Shown: positions 7,851 to 17,478, counted from the first letter of the stretch. The stretch: 64,000 nt of DNA from Rheinheimera pacifica (GCF_900108485.1 NZ_FNXF01000002.1:1-64000), one strand, 5' to 3'. Numbers and translations are program-made. The notes: generated from the sequence alone by a model not told the origin.

Positions 7851-9147
7851 CAAGCACCACGCGCCAGATAGTATTGGACAGATCGTCAGCAACAATTAAT
7901 GCGCCCTTTGGATCTACTGTTACTCCGACAGGTCGGCCACGGGTTTTGCCGTCGGTACCAAGAAAGCCTGTGACAAAATCTACCGGTGGCCCGGCGGGAA
8001 CACCATTACGGAACGGTACGAATACCACTTTATAGCCCACCGGATTTTTACGGTTCCAGCTACCATGCTCACCAATAAATACCCCTTCTGCGAATTCGGT
8101 TCCCATGGCGGCTACAGAGAAATCGAGCCCGAGCGCGGCTACGTGTGAACCCAAGGCATAATCAGGTTTAATTGCCGATGCCACCTTTTGCGGATCTTGC
8201 GGCCGTACACGGTCATCAATATTCTGGCCCCAATAGCTATAGGGCCAGCCATAAAATGCACCTTCTTTAACAGAGGTCAGATAGTCCGGCACCAGGTTTG
8301 GCCCCATCTCGTCACGCTCATTCACCACTGCCCATAATTGGCCGCTTTCTGGCTGTATCGTCAGCGCAGTTGGGTTGCGTAAACCCGTTGCGTAGGGCCG
8401 GTGCGCTCCGGTTTCAGCGTCAATCTGCCAGATCATTGCGCGCTCTGCTTCAGCTTCCATGCCCCGCTCAGTAATATTGCTGTTAGAGCCAATACCGACG
8501 TAAAGAAAACGCCCATCGGCACTCGCAGCCAGTGCTTTAGTCCAGTGGTGGTTGATCAGTGATGGCAGATCGGTAACCTTGACCGGCGGCGCTGTGGCTT
8601 CTGTCTGCCCCTCCTGATAATCGAAGCGCACCAGCGCATCCTGATTCGCCACATACAGCTTGTTATCAACCAGCGCCAGCCCGTATGGAGCGTTAAGGTT
8701 GTCAGCGAACACGGTGCGGAACTCATAACGTCCGTCGCCATCGGCATCGCGTAATAAGGTCAAGCGATCCCCGCTTTCAACGCTGGTTGTGCCTTTTGAT
8801 TTAATGTAACCGGCTATCACATCTTTGGGTTTTAGCGCCGATGCATTGCCCCCTTTACCTTCGGCGATCAGGATATCGCCATTTGGCAGCAGCAACATCT
8901 GCCGCGGCACCTTTAAATCTGTAGCTATAGCCGAAATAGTGTACCCCTCCGGCACCATTGGCAGCAGATCGCCCCATGGCGCCGGTTCGGCGATTGTCAT
9001 ATCGGGCAAGAGCCCATACTGCGGCGCGGGCAGTGTCGGGTTTGGGCCATATTGCGCAGGATCCGGATCTTCGCCACTACAGGCAGCCAATAGCCCGGCA
9101 ACAGCAACCGCGACAAATAAGCGCTTATATAACAGCAGGTAAATCAT
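7825..9147 (-). CDS. PQQ-type sorbosone dehydrogenase family lipoprotein
   Basis: A 440-residue periplasmic protein with a lipoprotein signal (hydrophobic stretch then LLAAC, lipid-anchored Cys near residue 23). The remainder is the six-bladed propeller of the soluble glucose/sorbosone dehydrogenase family (EGYTISAIATDLKVPRQM, LPNGDILIAEGKGG, HGSWNRKNPVGYKVVFVPF, DDLSNTIWRV). Members use PQQ to oxidise sugars or aldoses, and the substrate is unknown here. The start overlaps the upstream DUF2231 stop by ATGA and has a strong GGGAGGTG ribosome site. A second propeller of related type lies at 58280-59422. Confidence 0.85.
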   Translation of the reverse strand: MIYLLLYKRLFVAVAVAGLLAACSGEDPDPAQYGPNPTLPAPQYGLLPDMTIAEPAPWGDLLPMVPEGYTISAIATDLKVPRQMLLLPNGDILIAEGKGGNASALKPKDVIAGYIKSKGTTSVESGDRLTLLRDADGDGRYEFRTVFADNLNAPYGLALVDNKLYVANQDALVRFDYQEGQTEATAPPVKVTDLPSLINHHWTKALAASADGRFLYVGIGSNSNITERGMEAEAERAMIWQIDAETGAHRPYATGLRNPTALTIQPESGQLWAVVNERDEMGPNLVPDYLTSVKEGAFYGWPYSYWGQNIDDRVRPQDPQKVASAIKPDYALGSHVAALGLDFSVAAMGTEFAEGVFIGEHGSWNRKNPVGYKVVFVPFRNGVPAGPPVDFVTGFLGTDGKTRGRPVGVTVDPKGALIVADDLSNTIWRVVLANAVQRAD

Positions 9148-9572
9148 CTTACACCTCCCACGCCGAACCTGACGAAGCCAAGCCAGGTGGTAGTGCCAGC
9201 GAGCAAAACGCCAATTACTGACAAAATCAGCCCCACAGGCATAATAGCCCAGGCATCTCTGGCGTGGATTAAAGCATTAAAAAAACCCAGCACCCACAAA
9301 GCCAACAGCAGCCCGGTATACAGCAAAAGCGGCCTGCTATGCTCAGCCGCACGGATCAGATTAATAATGGCCCACAGCAGTGCCAAGCCGCCAAAGAGCA
9401 GCCCAGCTGCAATTAGCCAGGAGGCAAAATTGCTCCATTGGATCTGATAGCTGGATGCATACGCAAGATCACTGAGCAAACCGATGAAAAATAATACTAA
9501 AGTGCCCGCAAGCAGCACCCCATGCATAGGATGAAGCCTGGGTTGATGTATTCGATCATCGCTGACAATCAC
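9144..9572 (-). CDS. DUF2231 family membrane protein
   Basis: A 142-residue inner membrane protein with four hydrophobic helices (about residues 15-38, 48-72, 82-102, 108-130). The N-terminal HPMHGVLLAGTLVLFFIGLLSD matches DUF2231, a family usually found near redox or cytochrome-type proteins. The start is GTG with an AGGAGGAAATT leader, an excellent ribosome site. It is translationally coupled to the sorbosone dehydrogenase gene, suggesting a membrane partner for electron flow. That role is inference. Confidence 0.82.
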   Translation of the reverse strand: MIVSDDRIHQPRLHPMHGVLLAGTLVLFFIGLLSDLAYASSYQIQWSNFASWLIAAGLLFGGLALLWAIINLIRAAEHSRPLLLYTGLLLALWVLGFFNALIHARDAWAIMPVGLILSVIGVLLAGTTTWLGFVRFGVGGVR

Positions 9573-9727
9573 AATTTCCTCCTCACTTTGTACTGGCAGG
9601 TAAGTGTAGCACCCTGAGAAGAAAGCGCCGGTTTAACCGCGGAGGCTATTAGTTAAACGCTAACTACCACCACCGGTTAAGTTTGGTGTTATAGTTTCGC
9701 CAGCCCCCATTAGCGCAAGATTTGAGT

Positions 9728-10009
9728 ATGAAGCTGGATAAAGCAAAAAAACGCATTGCAAAGCAGATAAGCAAAGGCTTTGACGGTTACCCGCATATTT
9801 CATTGGCCTATTTTGGTGCCACAGCCGATTGCGCCACTGAAGTGGTGGTGAGTTTTATGTCTGCTGAGGGTGAAGCGCCGCAACAGCAACGCTTTGTTAG
9901 TACTGAAGATGTGCGCGAAGATGAAACTATTCAGTCTGTGCTGGTGAAAATAATAGAGCGCGCTAATGCCAATACCGTAACCGAAGTTGCCGGCGTGGCT
10001 ATTAAATAA
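9728..10009 (+). CDS. Small conserved-looking protein of unknown function
   Basis: A 93-residue soluble protein with a basic N-terminus (KLDKAKKRIAKQISKGF), the phrase YPHISLAYFG and an acidic C-terminal half. I do not recognise a family. The codon use and composition resemble neighbouring genes. A TTG at 9722 is in frame, but the ATG at 9728 is the likelier start. No strong ribosome site is visible. It stands alone between the divergent DUF2231 operon and the diguanylate cyclase. Confidence 0.6.
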   Translation: MKLDKAKKRIAKQISKGFDGYPHISLAYFGATADCATEVVVSFMSAEGEAPQQQRFVSTEDVREDETIQSVLVKIIERANANTVTEVAGVAIK

Positions 10010-10108
10010 TAACGCTAGCTGTCAGGCCACGTAGTTACAATAGAAACACTGGCTAATTGTTACCTATGTGTTTACAATCTCAGTGTTTTTCCGTTAACAA
10101 GCCTTAAT

Positions 10109-11269
10109 ATGCCAGGTCTGGATTTACCCACATTAATCGTTCTGACACTGACAATTAACCTGTTAGTGGCCGGTTATATGGCGTTACTGGCCAAATTACA
10201 GCCGCAGCAAAGCGCATTTTGGCATTGGGCACTGTCATGCCTGATTTTTGTTGTCGCCAGCCTGTTGGCGGCTAGCCGCTTGCATCAGGTGCCACCTATA
10301 TTCAGTGTGTTGCTGGCGCATGCGCTGCTGGCACTGCCGCCTCTACTGGTGGGTACCGGTTTAGTCCGGTTTATCCGCGGCCCTTTAGCAGCGCAGCCGC
10401 TAAAAGCCATTGCCATTTGTGCCACAGTTTATTTGCTGCTATTAAGCGCCAGTTACACGGTTTCACACAGTACTGCCGTACTTAATGCTATTGCCATTAC
10501 CGCCAGTTGTATCTGGTGTATTCGGTTGCTGCAAGCCTTAACAAAGCCGCAATTCGCCAGCCGGTTGCTGCAAAGTGTGCTGGCACTGCACGCTTTAACC
10601 ATGCTGGCAGAAATCTATCTGTATCTTAGCCACTGGCATACAGCGTTACCCCAGCAAGCGGTAACTTTATTACAACTGATTTTACTCAGCCATATTCTGC
10701 TTACCACCGTTGCAGCGGTGCTGCTGCCATTATTGTTTTTTATCGCCCGTGAACAGTTGCTAATGCAACAAGCTGATTTAGACGAGCTAACGCTGCTACC
10801 AAACCGGCGGCATTTTTTGCGCGAATCGTCAGCTTATCTGGCACAAGATGGTGCTAATGCGCAGTTGGCGGTGATGATGCTGGATCTGGATCATTTTAAA
10901 AGCATTAATGACACCTTTGGCCATGCCGTGGGAGATACGGCGTTAAAGCAGGTCGCGCAAATTTTGACACAGGTGCTGCGTAAAACAGATTTAATCGGCC
11001 GTATGGGCGGAGAGGAATTTGCCATAGTGATGCCCAATACTTCAGAGGCAGAAGCCCGCTGTATTGGCCAGCGCCTGCGTCAGCAAGTTGAGCAGCACGC
11101 AGGTATGGTTGATGGTAAACCACTTAACCTGACCATCAGTATTGGTGCAACCTATGTTAAGCAGTTCAGTGGCCTGGATTTCCAAACCTTGCTAAAACAA
11201 GCCGACGAAGCATTGTATGAAGCCAAACGTAGCGGGCGCAATACCGTTACCTTTTACAGCGCCCGCTGA
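10109..11269 (+). CDS. Membrane diguanylate cyclase (GGDEF domain)
   Basis: A 386-residue protein that would make cyclic di-GMP from two GTP. About residues 1-215 form six or seven membrane helices with no recognised sensor name. The GGDEF domain follows, beginning at DELTLLPNRRHF. The active loop is GGEEF at 300-304, with the inhibitory site RKTD at 291-294, exactly five residues before it, so product inhibition should be intact. No EAL domain is present. The upstream ribosome site is poor. It is convergent with the MFS gene, with a gap of only five bases. Confidence 0.9.
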   Translation: MPGLDLPTLIVLTLTINLLVAGYMALLAKLQPQQSAFWHWALSCLIFVVASLLAASRLHQVPPIFSVLLAHALLALPPLLVGTGLVRFIRGPLAAQPLKAIAICATVYLLLLSASYTVSHSTAVLNAIAITASCIWCIRLLQALTKPQFASRLLQSVLALHALTMLAEIYLYLSHWHTALPQQAVTLLQLILLSHILLTTVAAVLLPLLFFIAREQLLMQQADLDELTLLPNRRHFLRESSAYLAQDGANAQLAVMMLDLDHFKSINDTFGHAVGDTALKQVAQILTQVLRKTDLIGRMGGEEFAIVMPNTSEAEARCIGQRLRQQVEQHAGMVDGKPLNLTISIGATYVKQFSGLDFQTLLKQADEALYEAKRSGRNTVTFYSAR

Positions 11270-11274
11270 CAGGC

Positions 11275-12741
11275 TTAATCAGCCGCAGTATCGTCCTGCT
11301 CTTTAACCAGCCATACCGACAGCGCCCCCAGCACCATAGCGGCGCCGGCCAGCATCACGATATATACTGCCTGGTTTTGGAATACCGAGCCTAAGATCCA
11401 ACCAGCAATTAAACCGGAGATAATCTGCGGCGCCGCAATAGTAAAGTTAAAAATACCCATATAAACGCCGGTTTTATTTGCCGGTAAGGCACCGGCCAGT
11501 ATTGCATATGGCATGGCCAGAATAGCCGCCCAGGCAATACCCACGCCCAGCATCGGGATCATCAGGCCAAGTGCGCCTTTGGGTATTTCTACCTGAGTAA
11601 TCAGCAGGTTTACATGGGTCATGGTCGGGTCGGTAAACAGCACAAAGCTTAAATAACCCAGGCCACCGGCCAACAGCGATATTGAATAAACAAACTTGCG
11701 GCCAAACAGGTTAGCCAGTTTGGCCATTACCAATGAAAACAGCACGGCAAACAGCGAGTAACCGGCGTATAAAATACCTACCCAGTCACCGGCAGCGCCT
11801 TTAGCGGCAGCGATATGCGCCGGCACCCCACCCATTTGGGCAATATAAGCGCCGTCATACCACTCAACGCCAACGCCCCAGGTATTTTGCGCAATAGCCG
11901 CCGGGAAATAGGTCCACATAATAAACAGGGCAAACCAGGAGAAAAACTGCACCAGCGCCAGCTGTTTCATAATACGCGGCATGCTTTTCATGGTTTGCCA
12001 GAAATCGGTTAACTTCTCGCCCAGTGAACGCGACTGGCGCACCTGTTCGGCCAAAGTCTGGGCTTCTGAATCCAGCCCTTTATAGGCGTAATATTGTTCA
12101 GGTGCGTATTCTTTGGTGCGAAATACTGTCCACAGCACAGAGCCCAGCAATACCGTAGCACCAATATAAAATGCCCAAATAACCGAAGGGGCCACTTCAC
12201 CGGCTTTAGAAGCATTTTCAAGCCCAACCACATTGGTTAAAACAAAAGGCAAAATAGAGCCAAATACCGCACCAATATTGATCAATAAAGTTTGCACCGA
12301 ATAGCCCAGGTTACGCTGCTCTGCCGGCACCATATCGGACACCAGCGAACGAAACGGCTGAAAGGTAACGTTAAAGGCGGCATCTTTAATGGCAAAGATA
12401 ATAAGGCCAAATAGCATTGGCGGAATAAAAGCCACCATCATTGACGAGTTAGGCAGCAATACCATGGCAGCCGCGGCGACTATGGCACCGCCCAGCATAA
12501 AGGGTAACCGACGGCCGAGTTTATTCCAGGTACGGTCAGACGCGGCACCCACAATAGGTTGCACCAGCAAACCCATAATAGGTGCTGCTAACCAGAATAA
12601 TGACAGCGACGACAGATCAGCGCCTAAGTCTGACAAAATCCGGCTAACGTTACCGTTTTGCAGCGCAAAACCAATTTGCACACCAAGAAAGCCGAAACTG
12701 AGATTCCAGATCTGCCAGAAAGAGAGCTTAGGTTGTTTCAT
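11275..12741 (-). CDS. MFS sugar transporter, SLC45-like (maltodextrin type)
   Basis: A 488-residue inner membrane carrier with twelve predicted helices. The signature loops are AAPIMGLLVQPIVGAASDRTWNKLGRR near residues 50-75 and a second R-K/N-x-F-G-R-K loop in the second half. This matches the SLC45/glycoside-pentoside-hexuronide type that imports maltose or maltodextrins in Alteromonas-like bacteria. It is divergent from a GH13 enzyme, which supports that substrate. A LacI-operator-like palindrome lies in the shared promoter region. The start is ATG with GGGGA upstream. Confidence 0.85.
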   Translation of the reverse strand: MKQPKLSFWQIWNLSFGFLGVQIGFALQNGNVSRILSDLGADLSSLSLFWLAAPIMGLLVQPIVGAASDRTWNKLGRRLPFMLGGAIVAAAAMVLLPNSSMMVAFIPPMLFGLIIFAIKDAAFNVTFQPFRSLVSDMVPAEQRNLGYSVQTLLINIGAVFGSILPFVLTNVVGLENASKAGEVAPSVIWAFYIGATVLLGSVLWTVFRTKEYAPEQYYAYKGLDSEAQTLAEQVRQSRSLGEKLTDFWQTMKSMPRIMKQLALVQFFSWFALFIMWTYFPAAIAQNTWGVGVEWYDGAYIAQMGGVPAHIAAAKGAAGDWVGILYAGYSLFAVLFSLVMAKLANLFGRKFVYSISLLAGGLGYLSFVLFTDPTMTHVNLLITQVEIPKGALGLMIPMLGVGIAWAAILAMPYAILAGALPANKTGVYMGIFNFTIAAPQIISGLIAGWILGSVFQNQAVYIVMLAGAAMVLGALSVWLVKEQDDTAAD

Positions 12742-12827
12742 TACAGGTCCCCGGATATTTTTATTCTATTATGATGCTTCTTATGTTGGCCTAAACTACA
12801 CGATAGCAGCCATTTTACGCAAAACTG

Positions 12828-12841
12828 TGCATACGTATTCA
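12828..12841. promoter_or_regulatory. Candidate LacI-family operator
   Basis: The sequence TGCATACGTATTCA is a nearly perfect palindrome (12 of 14 positions symmetric) with a central CG, the form typical of LacI-family operators. It lies between the divergent MFS transporter (start 12741) and GH13 lipoprotein (start 12961), where a maltose-type repressor would act. The LacI regulator at 23397-24428 is a candidate binder. Only one site was noticed, so the assignment is tentative. Confidence 0.35.
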
Positions 12842-12960
12842 TCTTGTTGTTGCACTGTTTTGGCGTTATTACCAACCATTAATTAGCAAAACTGCACCAT
12901 ATTGCCGCGCTGTGCTAAATACTGGCACGCTGCATAAAATAATACTCTGACGGGGACGCA

Positions 12961-14673
12961 ATGAAAGCTTTTACCTTAAGCGCACTGGCGCTGTCTTTAT
13001 TACTGGCCGGCTGTAAGCCTGCACCAATCAGCAATACAGAGCCCAATACTGCACAAACTGTAACCGCCGTGCAGCAAAGTGAGGCTGCTAAAGACTGGTG
13101 GCAGCATGCGGTGTTTTATCAAATCTGGCCACGCAGTTTTTATGACACCAGTGGCGATGGCCACGGCGACTTTAACGGCATGACAGCCAAACTACCCTAT
13201 TTGCAGGAACTGGGCGTAAATGCGTTATGGCTAACGCCAATGTTTGAGGCACCCTCATACCACGGTTATGACTTTACCGAGTTTTATCAGGTAGAAAGTG
13301 ATTACGGCACTATGGCCGAGTTTGAAGCTTTTATTCAGGCGGCTGATGCCAAAGGCATGAAGGTGATATTGGATCTGGTGATTAACCATATCTCCAGTGA
13401 ACATGACTGGTTTAAACGCTCAGCCGAGGGTGAAGCACCGTACAAAGACTACTTTGTCTGGCGTGATGATATGCCGCCAGCGGGCAGCGGCTGGGGCCAT
13501 GCCTGGAGCGACAATGATAAGCCCGAAGCCGTATGGCATTATAACGACACGCGCAAAGCCTGGTATTACGCCGCCTTTGGCGCCAGCCAGCCTGATTTAA
13601 ACCTGCGCCACCCCGACGTTATTGCCGAAATGGAAAAAATGGCTAAATTCTGGCTGGATAAAGGCGTAGCCGGCTTTCGCCTGGATGCCGTGCGTTTTGC
13701 GATGGAAGGCGGCCCCGATGCCCAGGCCGACACCGATGAAACTATCGCCTACTGGCAGAGTTTTAACCAGTACGTAAAAAGCGTTAACCCACAGGCGTAT
13801 TTAGTCGGCGAAGCCTGGGTAGATATTCCGGTAGCGGCGCGCTATTACGGCGGGGGGAAAGGCCTGGACCAGGGTTTTGATTTTGAAGTCGGCTATAAAA
13901 TTCTTGGCTTACTGCAACCCAACGCCGGTGGCGAAGCGCAGTTTGGCACTATGCACTCAGCACAACAACAAGTAGCAGATGCCTCGGTATTACAGCAAAA
14001 CGTGCAACAACGTACTGAGTCTGAGGCTCCGCTGCACTTTTTTGCGCCGTTTTTGACAAACCACGATCAGGAACGTATTGCCTATCAGTTAAAACAGCAC
14101 GATGCCAAAGCCAAACTGGCAGCCGCTATGCTATTTAGCTCGCCGGGTACACCTTACATTTATTATGGTGAAGAGATTGGCCTAACCCAGGATCGCAGCG
14201 GCCATGACGTATTTAAACGCGCGCCAATGCAATGGGATAACAGCAAACAGGCTGGCTTTACCAAAGCAGACAGCAGCTGGGTAGAACAAATGGACCTGTT
14301 TGGTGAAGGCTTCCCTAACTGGTGGCCGGATTTTCTGGCAAAGCAACTGCAGGCAGAAGATCGCAGCGTAGCGGCACAACAGGCGCAGCCGGATTCTATC
14401 TGGTCACTTTATAAACTTTTAATTGCACAGAAAAAACAACGGCCAGAGCTGGGTACTGACGGTAGCTATGCTGTGACGCAGTTGGCAAATGGTGTGGTGC
14501 AAATTAGCCGTGAGCTAAACGGCAGTAAAAGCCTGTTTATCTTAAACCTGAGTGACAGCGCGCAGGATATCAGCGCTATTAACCGCAGCGGTTTAACCGC
14601 CAGCTGGGCGTTTGACCTTGATGGCAGTCAACTGGCCGGCCATGGTCTGCTACTCCTGCAAAGCGCGCCCTAA
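12961..14673 (+). CDS. GH13 alpha-glucosidase/alpha-amylase lipoprotein
   Basis: A 570-residue glycoside hydrolase family 13 enzyme. A lipoprotein signal (SALALSLLLAGC, Cys18) places it on the envelope. The (beta/alpha)8 barrel motifs are present: DLVINH, GFRLDAVRF with the Asp nucleophile, LVGEAW with the acid/base Glu and FLTNHDQERIA with the transition-state Asp. The QIWPRSFYDTSGDGHGDFNG opening is typical of oligo-1,6-glucosidase and alpha-glucosidase types. It would cut malto-oligosaccharides before import by the divergent MFS carrier. The ATG has GGGGA upstream. A strong terminator follows. Confidence 0.9.
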   Translation: MKAFTLSALALSLLLAGCKPAPISNTEPNTAQTVTAVQQSEAAKDWWQHAVFYQIWPRSFYDTSGDGHGDFNGMTAKLPYLQELGVNALWLTPMFEAPSYHGYDFTEFYQVESDYGTMAEFEAFIQAADAKGMKVILDLVINHISSEHDWFKRSAEGEAPYKDYFVWRDDMPPAGSGWGHAWSDNDKPEAVWHYNDTRKAWYYAAFGASQPDLNLRHPDVIAEMEKMAKFWLDKGVAGFRLDAVRFAMEGGPDAQADTDETIAYWQSFNQYVKSVNPQAYLVGEAWVDIPVAARYYGGGKGLDQGFDFEVGYKILGLLQPNAGGEAQFGTMHSAQQQVADASVLQQNVQQRTESEAPLHFFAPFLTNHDQERIAYQLKQHDAKAKLAAAMLFSSPGTPYIYYGEEIGLTQDRSGHDVFKRAPMQWDNSKQAGFTKADSSWVEQMDLFGEGFPNWWPDFLAKQLQAEDRSVAAQQAQPDSIWSLYKLLIAQKKQRPELGTDGSYAVTQLANGVVQISRELNGSKSLFILNLSDSAQDISAINRSGLTASWAFDLDGSQLAGHGLLLLQSAP

Positions 14674-14686
14674 CACTCCCGCTGTT

Positions 14687-14711
14687 ACCGCCGGCCATAC
14701 CGGCGGTTTTT
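14687..14711. terminator. Rho-independent terminator after the GH13 gene
   Basis: ACCGCCGG and CCGGCGGT form an 8-base-pair GC-rich stem around a 5-base loop, with a run of five T from 14707. It sits between the convergent GH13 gene (ends 14673) and EEP-family gene (ends 14722). The stem is symmetric, but the T run serves the plus strand best. Confidence 0.88.
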
Positions 14712-14721
14712 CTTCAAGCTA

Positions 14722-15573
14722 TTATGGCTTTTGCGGTAAGGTAATTACCGTCGAAATAGGAAAATGATCGGAAATATATACGCCGGCGACGCCTAGTTGA
14801 TAAGTGCGGTAGTCATGGCTTTTTAAGCCGTTACTGATAAAAATATAGTCGATGCGGCTGCTGTCGCCTGCAGTGAAACCGTTGTAGGTACCGACATCTT
14901 CGGCGTTTGCCACAGTTGCGGTATCGGTCAGCGGCAGTAAACGGCTGGAGGTGAGTGCTTTGTAAGCTGCGCTATTGTTCAGCATATTAAAATCGCCCAG
15001 TAAAATAACCGGTTTGTTACCTGCAATAGCCGGAATATGTGTCAGCAAAAATTCTGCACTTTTTTGCCGGGCCAAATCGCTTACATGGCTAAAATGCACA
15101 TTAAATACAAAGAAATCACTGCCGTCTTTTTCAAAATGCCCCCAACTGGCAACCCGGGGAAGCTGAGCCTGCCAGCCGATTGAGCCGGCAACATCGGGTG
15201 TTTCAGACAACCAAAAATTGCCACCATCCAGTTTAGTAATAGTGTTTTTATTATAAAACAACGGCACAAACTCACCGGCAATAACCCCATCGTCTCTGCC
15301 AACACCAATGTAGCTGTAATCAGGCAATTGCTCGTTTAACCAGCTAAGTTGATGGTGCAACACCTCTTGTAAACCCAGCACATCAGGCTGCAGTGTTTTT
15401 AAGTGGGCATATATCAGCTGCTGCCTGTTTGGCCAGGCATTGATTGCATCATCAGGGTTGTCGTAACGAATATTAAAGCTTTCAACAACCAGGCTGGTGG
15501 CGCTTACTTTTACCAGCATGCTGCAACCAGTAAATATACTGAACAACAAAACAAACTTAATGGTTTTTATCAT
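14722..15573 (-). CDS. Endonuclease/exonuclease/phosphatase (EEP) family lipoprotein
   Basis: A 283-residue protein of the EEP superfamily. The catalytic pattern is visible: ESFNIRYDN near the N-terminus, LGLQEV with the metal-binding Glu, NVHFSH, LLGDFNM with Asp and Asn, RIDYIF and the terminal SDHFP. The N-terminus is a signal with a lipobox-like FTGC, so it probably acts in the periplasm. Members cleave phosphodiesters in nucleic acids, phosphatases or sphingolipids, and the substrate is not evident. The frame extends to 15630, but the ATG at 15573 starts directly at the signal peptide. Confidence 0.83.
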   Translation of the reverse strand: MIKTIKFVLLFSIFTGCSMLVKVSATSLVVESFNIRYDNPDDAINAWPNRQQLIYAHLKTLQPDVLGLQEVLHHQLSWLNEQLPDYSYIGVGRDDGVIAGEFVPLFYNKNTITKLDGGNFWLSETPDVAGSIGWQAQLPRVASWGHFEKDGSDFFVFNVHFSHVSDLARQKSAEFLLTHIPAIAGNKPVILLGDFNMLNNSAAYKALTSSRLLPLTDTATVANAEDVGTYNGFTAGDSSRIDYIFISNGLKSHDYRTYQLGVAGVYISDHFPISTVITLPQKP

Positions 15574-15729
15574 AACGACTCTTTTTGTTTTGACAGAGGT
15601 AACGATTGTAGAGAGGCAGTATTGCGCCATTGTGAAAGTAACACAACCATACTAAAAGCGCATAGGCGTAAGCCTTTGTCGGCGCTACACTAAGTTCATC
15701 CCTTAGCGGCTTTTATAGCGGATGCTGTT

Positions 15730-17478
15730 ATGTCTGACCGTTCCCACCTGTTTTCCCTGCGTGCTGGCCATGCCCTGCGTGACGTGCTGGCTGAAGGTTA
15801 TAGCCTGAATAAACTCGGTAAAGACCTGCTGGCCGGTATTACCGTAGGCATTATTGCCATACCGCTGGCGATGGCGCTGGCAATTGCCTCAGGCGTGGCG
15901 CCACAATACGGCTTGTACACCGCTATTATCGCCGGCTTGGTTATTGCGTTAACCGGCGGCTCGCGCTACAGCATTAGCGGCCCCACCGCAGCCTTTGTGG
16001 TTATTTTGTATCCGGTAGCATTAAAGTATGGTTTAAGCGGCTTACTTATTGCCACCGTGCTATCCGGTGTGCTGCTGCTGGTTATGGCTTTTATGCGGCT
16101 GGGGCGGCTAATTGAGTATATTCCCGAATCCGTTACTTTAGGCTTTACCGGCGGCATTGCCGTGGTTATTGCCACCTTGCAAGTTAAAGACTTTTTTGGC
16201 CTGCCAATAGCGGCTATGCCAGAGCACTTTGTCGACAAACTGCTGATACTGGGGCAAATGCTGCCGCAATTATCCTGGCCCAGTTTGCTGGTTGCCGTGG
16301 TTACTCTGGCCGTGATGCTACTGTGGCCCAGGCTAAAAACTATCATACCGGCGCATTTACCGGCGCTGTTTATTGGCACCTTACTGGCATTATTGCTACT
16401 AGGTTTTGGCGCTGAGCTCGACACCATAGGCTCGCGCTTTAGTTACACTACACCCGATGGCGCCAGCGGCAGCGGCATTCCGCCTTACCTGCCTTACTTT
16501 GACTGGCCCTGGCTAAGGCCCGGCCCCGACGGCGAATTGTTAGGCTTTAGCTGGCAACTGGTTAAAGATTTACTGGCAGCCGCTTTTGCTATGGCCATGC
16601 TGGGCGCTATTGAATCCCTGCTCTGCGCTGTAGTGCTGGATGGCATGTCGGGCCGGCGCCACAGCGCCAACAGCGAACTCTTCGGCCAGGGCATTGGCAA
16701 TATTATTACGCCGTTTTTTGGCGGCATTACCGCCACAGCCGCGCTGGCACGTTCATCGGCCAACTTTAAGGCGGGTGCCCAGTCGCCGGTAGCAGCTATG
16801 GTGCATGCACTGGTATTACTGCTGGGGCTGGTGTTGCTGGCGCCGGTGTTATCTTATGTACCCATGGCCGCACTGGCATCACTGCTGATAATAGTAGCCT
16901 GGAATATGAGCGAAGCGCCCAAAGCCGTGCATTTACTGAAAACCGCCCCGCGCAGTGATATCTGGGTATTTATTACCTGTTTTTCCCTTACCGTGCTGTT
17001 TGATATGGTGATTGCCATTACCGCCGGTATTCTGCTGGCGGCCTTGCTGTTTGTTAAAGAAATTGCCGAAATGAGCAAAGTGACCGATATCAGCCATAAC
17101 CGTAAACAGGTTGAGCAACCGATCCCCACCGGCTGGCAGGTGCTGAAGATCAGCGGGCCGCTGTTTTTTGCCGCAGCAGACCGTATTTTTGCCGATATCG
17201 CCCGTTTAAGTGAGCGCAGCCGTGGCCTTGTGCTGTATATGGACGGCGTACCCTTGCTGGATGCAGGTGGCCTGGCGGCGCTAAATAAGCTGATCAGCAA
17301 GTGCCATAAAAGCAAAACCCAGCTGGTGATCGCCGATTTACAGTTTCAGCCACTAAAAACGCTGGCTAAAGCCGGGGTAAAACCCGTGCCGGGCCAGCTT
17401 AGTTTTTACCCGACATTACGCGAAGCGCTGGAAACACTATATCAACAAGCAGCGGCCGCAGAAGATCAAGACGGCTGA
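15730..17478 (+). CDS. SulP family anion transporter with STAS domain
   Basis: A 582-residue inner membrane transporter of the SLC26/SulP family. About residues 25-430 hold the membrane domain (AGITVGIIAIPLAMALAIASGV, the phrase GPTAAFVVILYP) and about 445-560 the cytosolic STAS domain (LYMDGVPLLDAGGLAAL). Members import sulfate, bicarbonate or dicarboxylates, and the substrate cannot be fixed here because no carbonic anhydrase or cysteine genes flank it. It overlaps the convergent PepSY gene by 13 bases. Confidence 0.9.
   Translation: MSDRSHLFSLRAGHALRDVLAEGYSLNKLGKDLLAGITVGIIAIPLAMALAIASGVAPQYGLYTAIIAGLVIALTGGSRYSISGPTAAFVVILYPVALKYGLSGLLIATVLSGVLLLVMAFMRLGRLIEYIPESVTLGFTGGIAVVIATLQVKDFFGLPIAAMPEHFVDKLLILGQMLPQLSWPSLLVAVVTLAVMLLWPRLKTIIPAHLPALFIGTLLALLLLGFGAELDTIGSRFSYTTPDGASGSGIPPYLPYFDWPWLRPGPDGELLGFSWQLVKDLLAAAFAMAMLGAIESLLCAVVLDGMSGRRHSANSELFGQGIGNIITPFFGGITATAALARSSANFKAGAQSPVAAMVHALVLLLGLVLLAPVLSYVPMAALASLLIIVAWNMSEAPKAVHLLKTAPRSDIWVFITCFSLTVLFDMVIAITAGILLAALLFVKEIAEMSKVTDISHNRKQVEQPIPTGWQVLKISGPLFFAAADRIFADIARLSERSRGLVLYMDGVPLLDAGGLAALNKLISKCHKSKTQLVIADLQFQPLKTLAKAGVKPVPGQLSFYPTLREALETLYQQAAAAEDQDG

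Noticed and set aside
16854-17315. Long minus-strand frame inside the SulP gene (also 15966-16427)
   Set aside because: Antisense to a well-supported transporter, with no ribosome site and serine/isoleucine-rich shadow composition.
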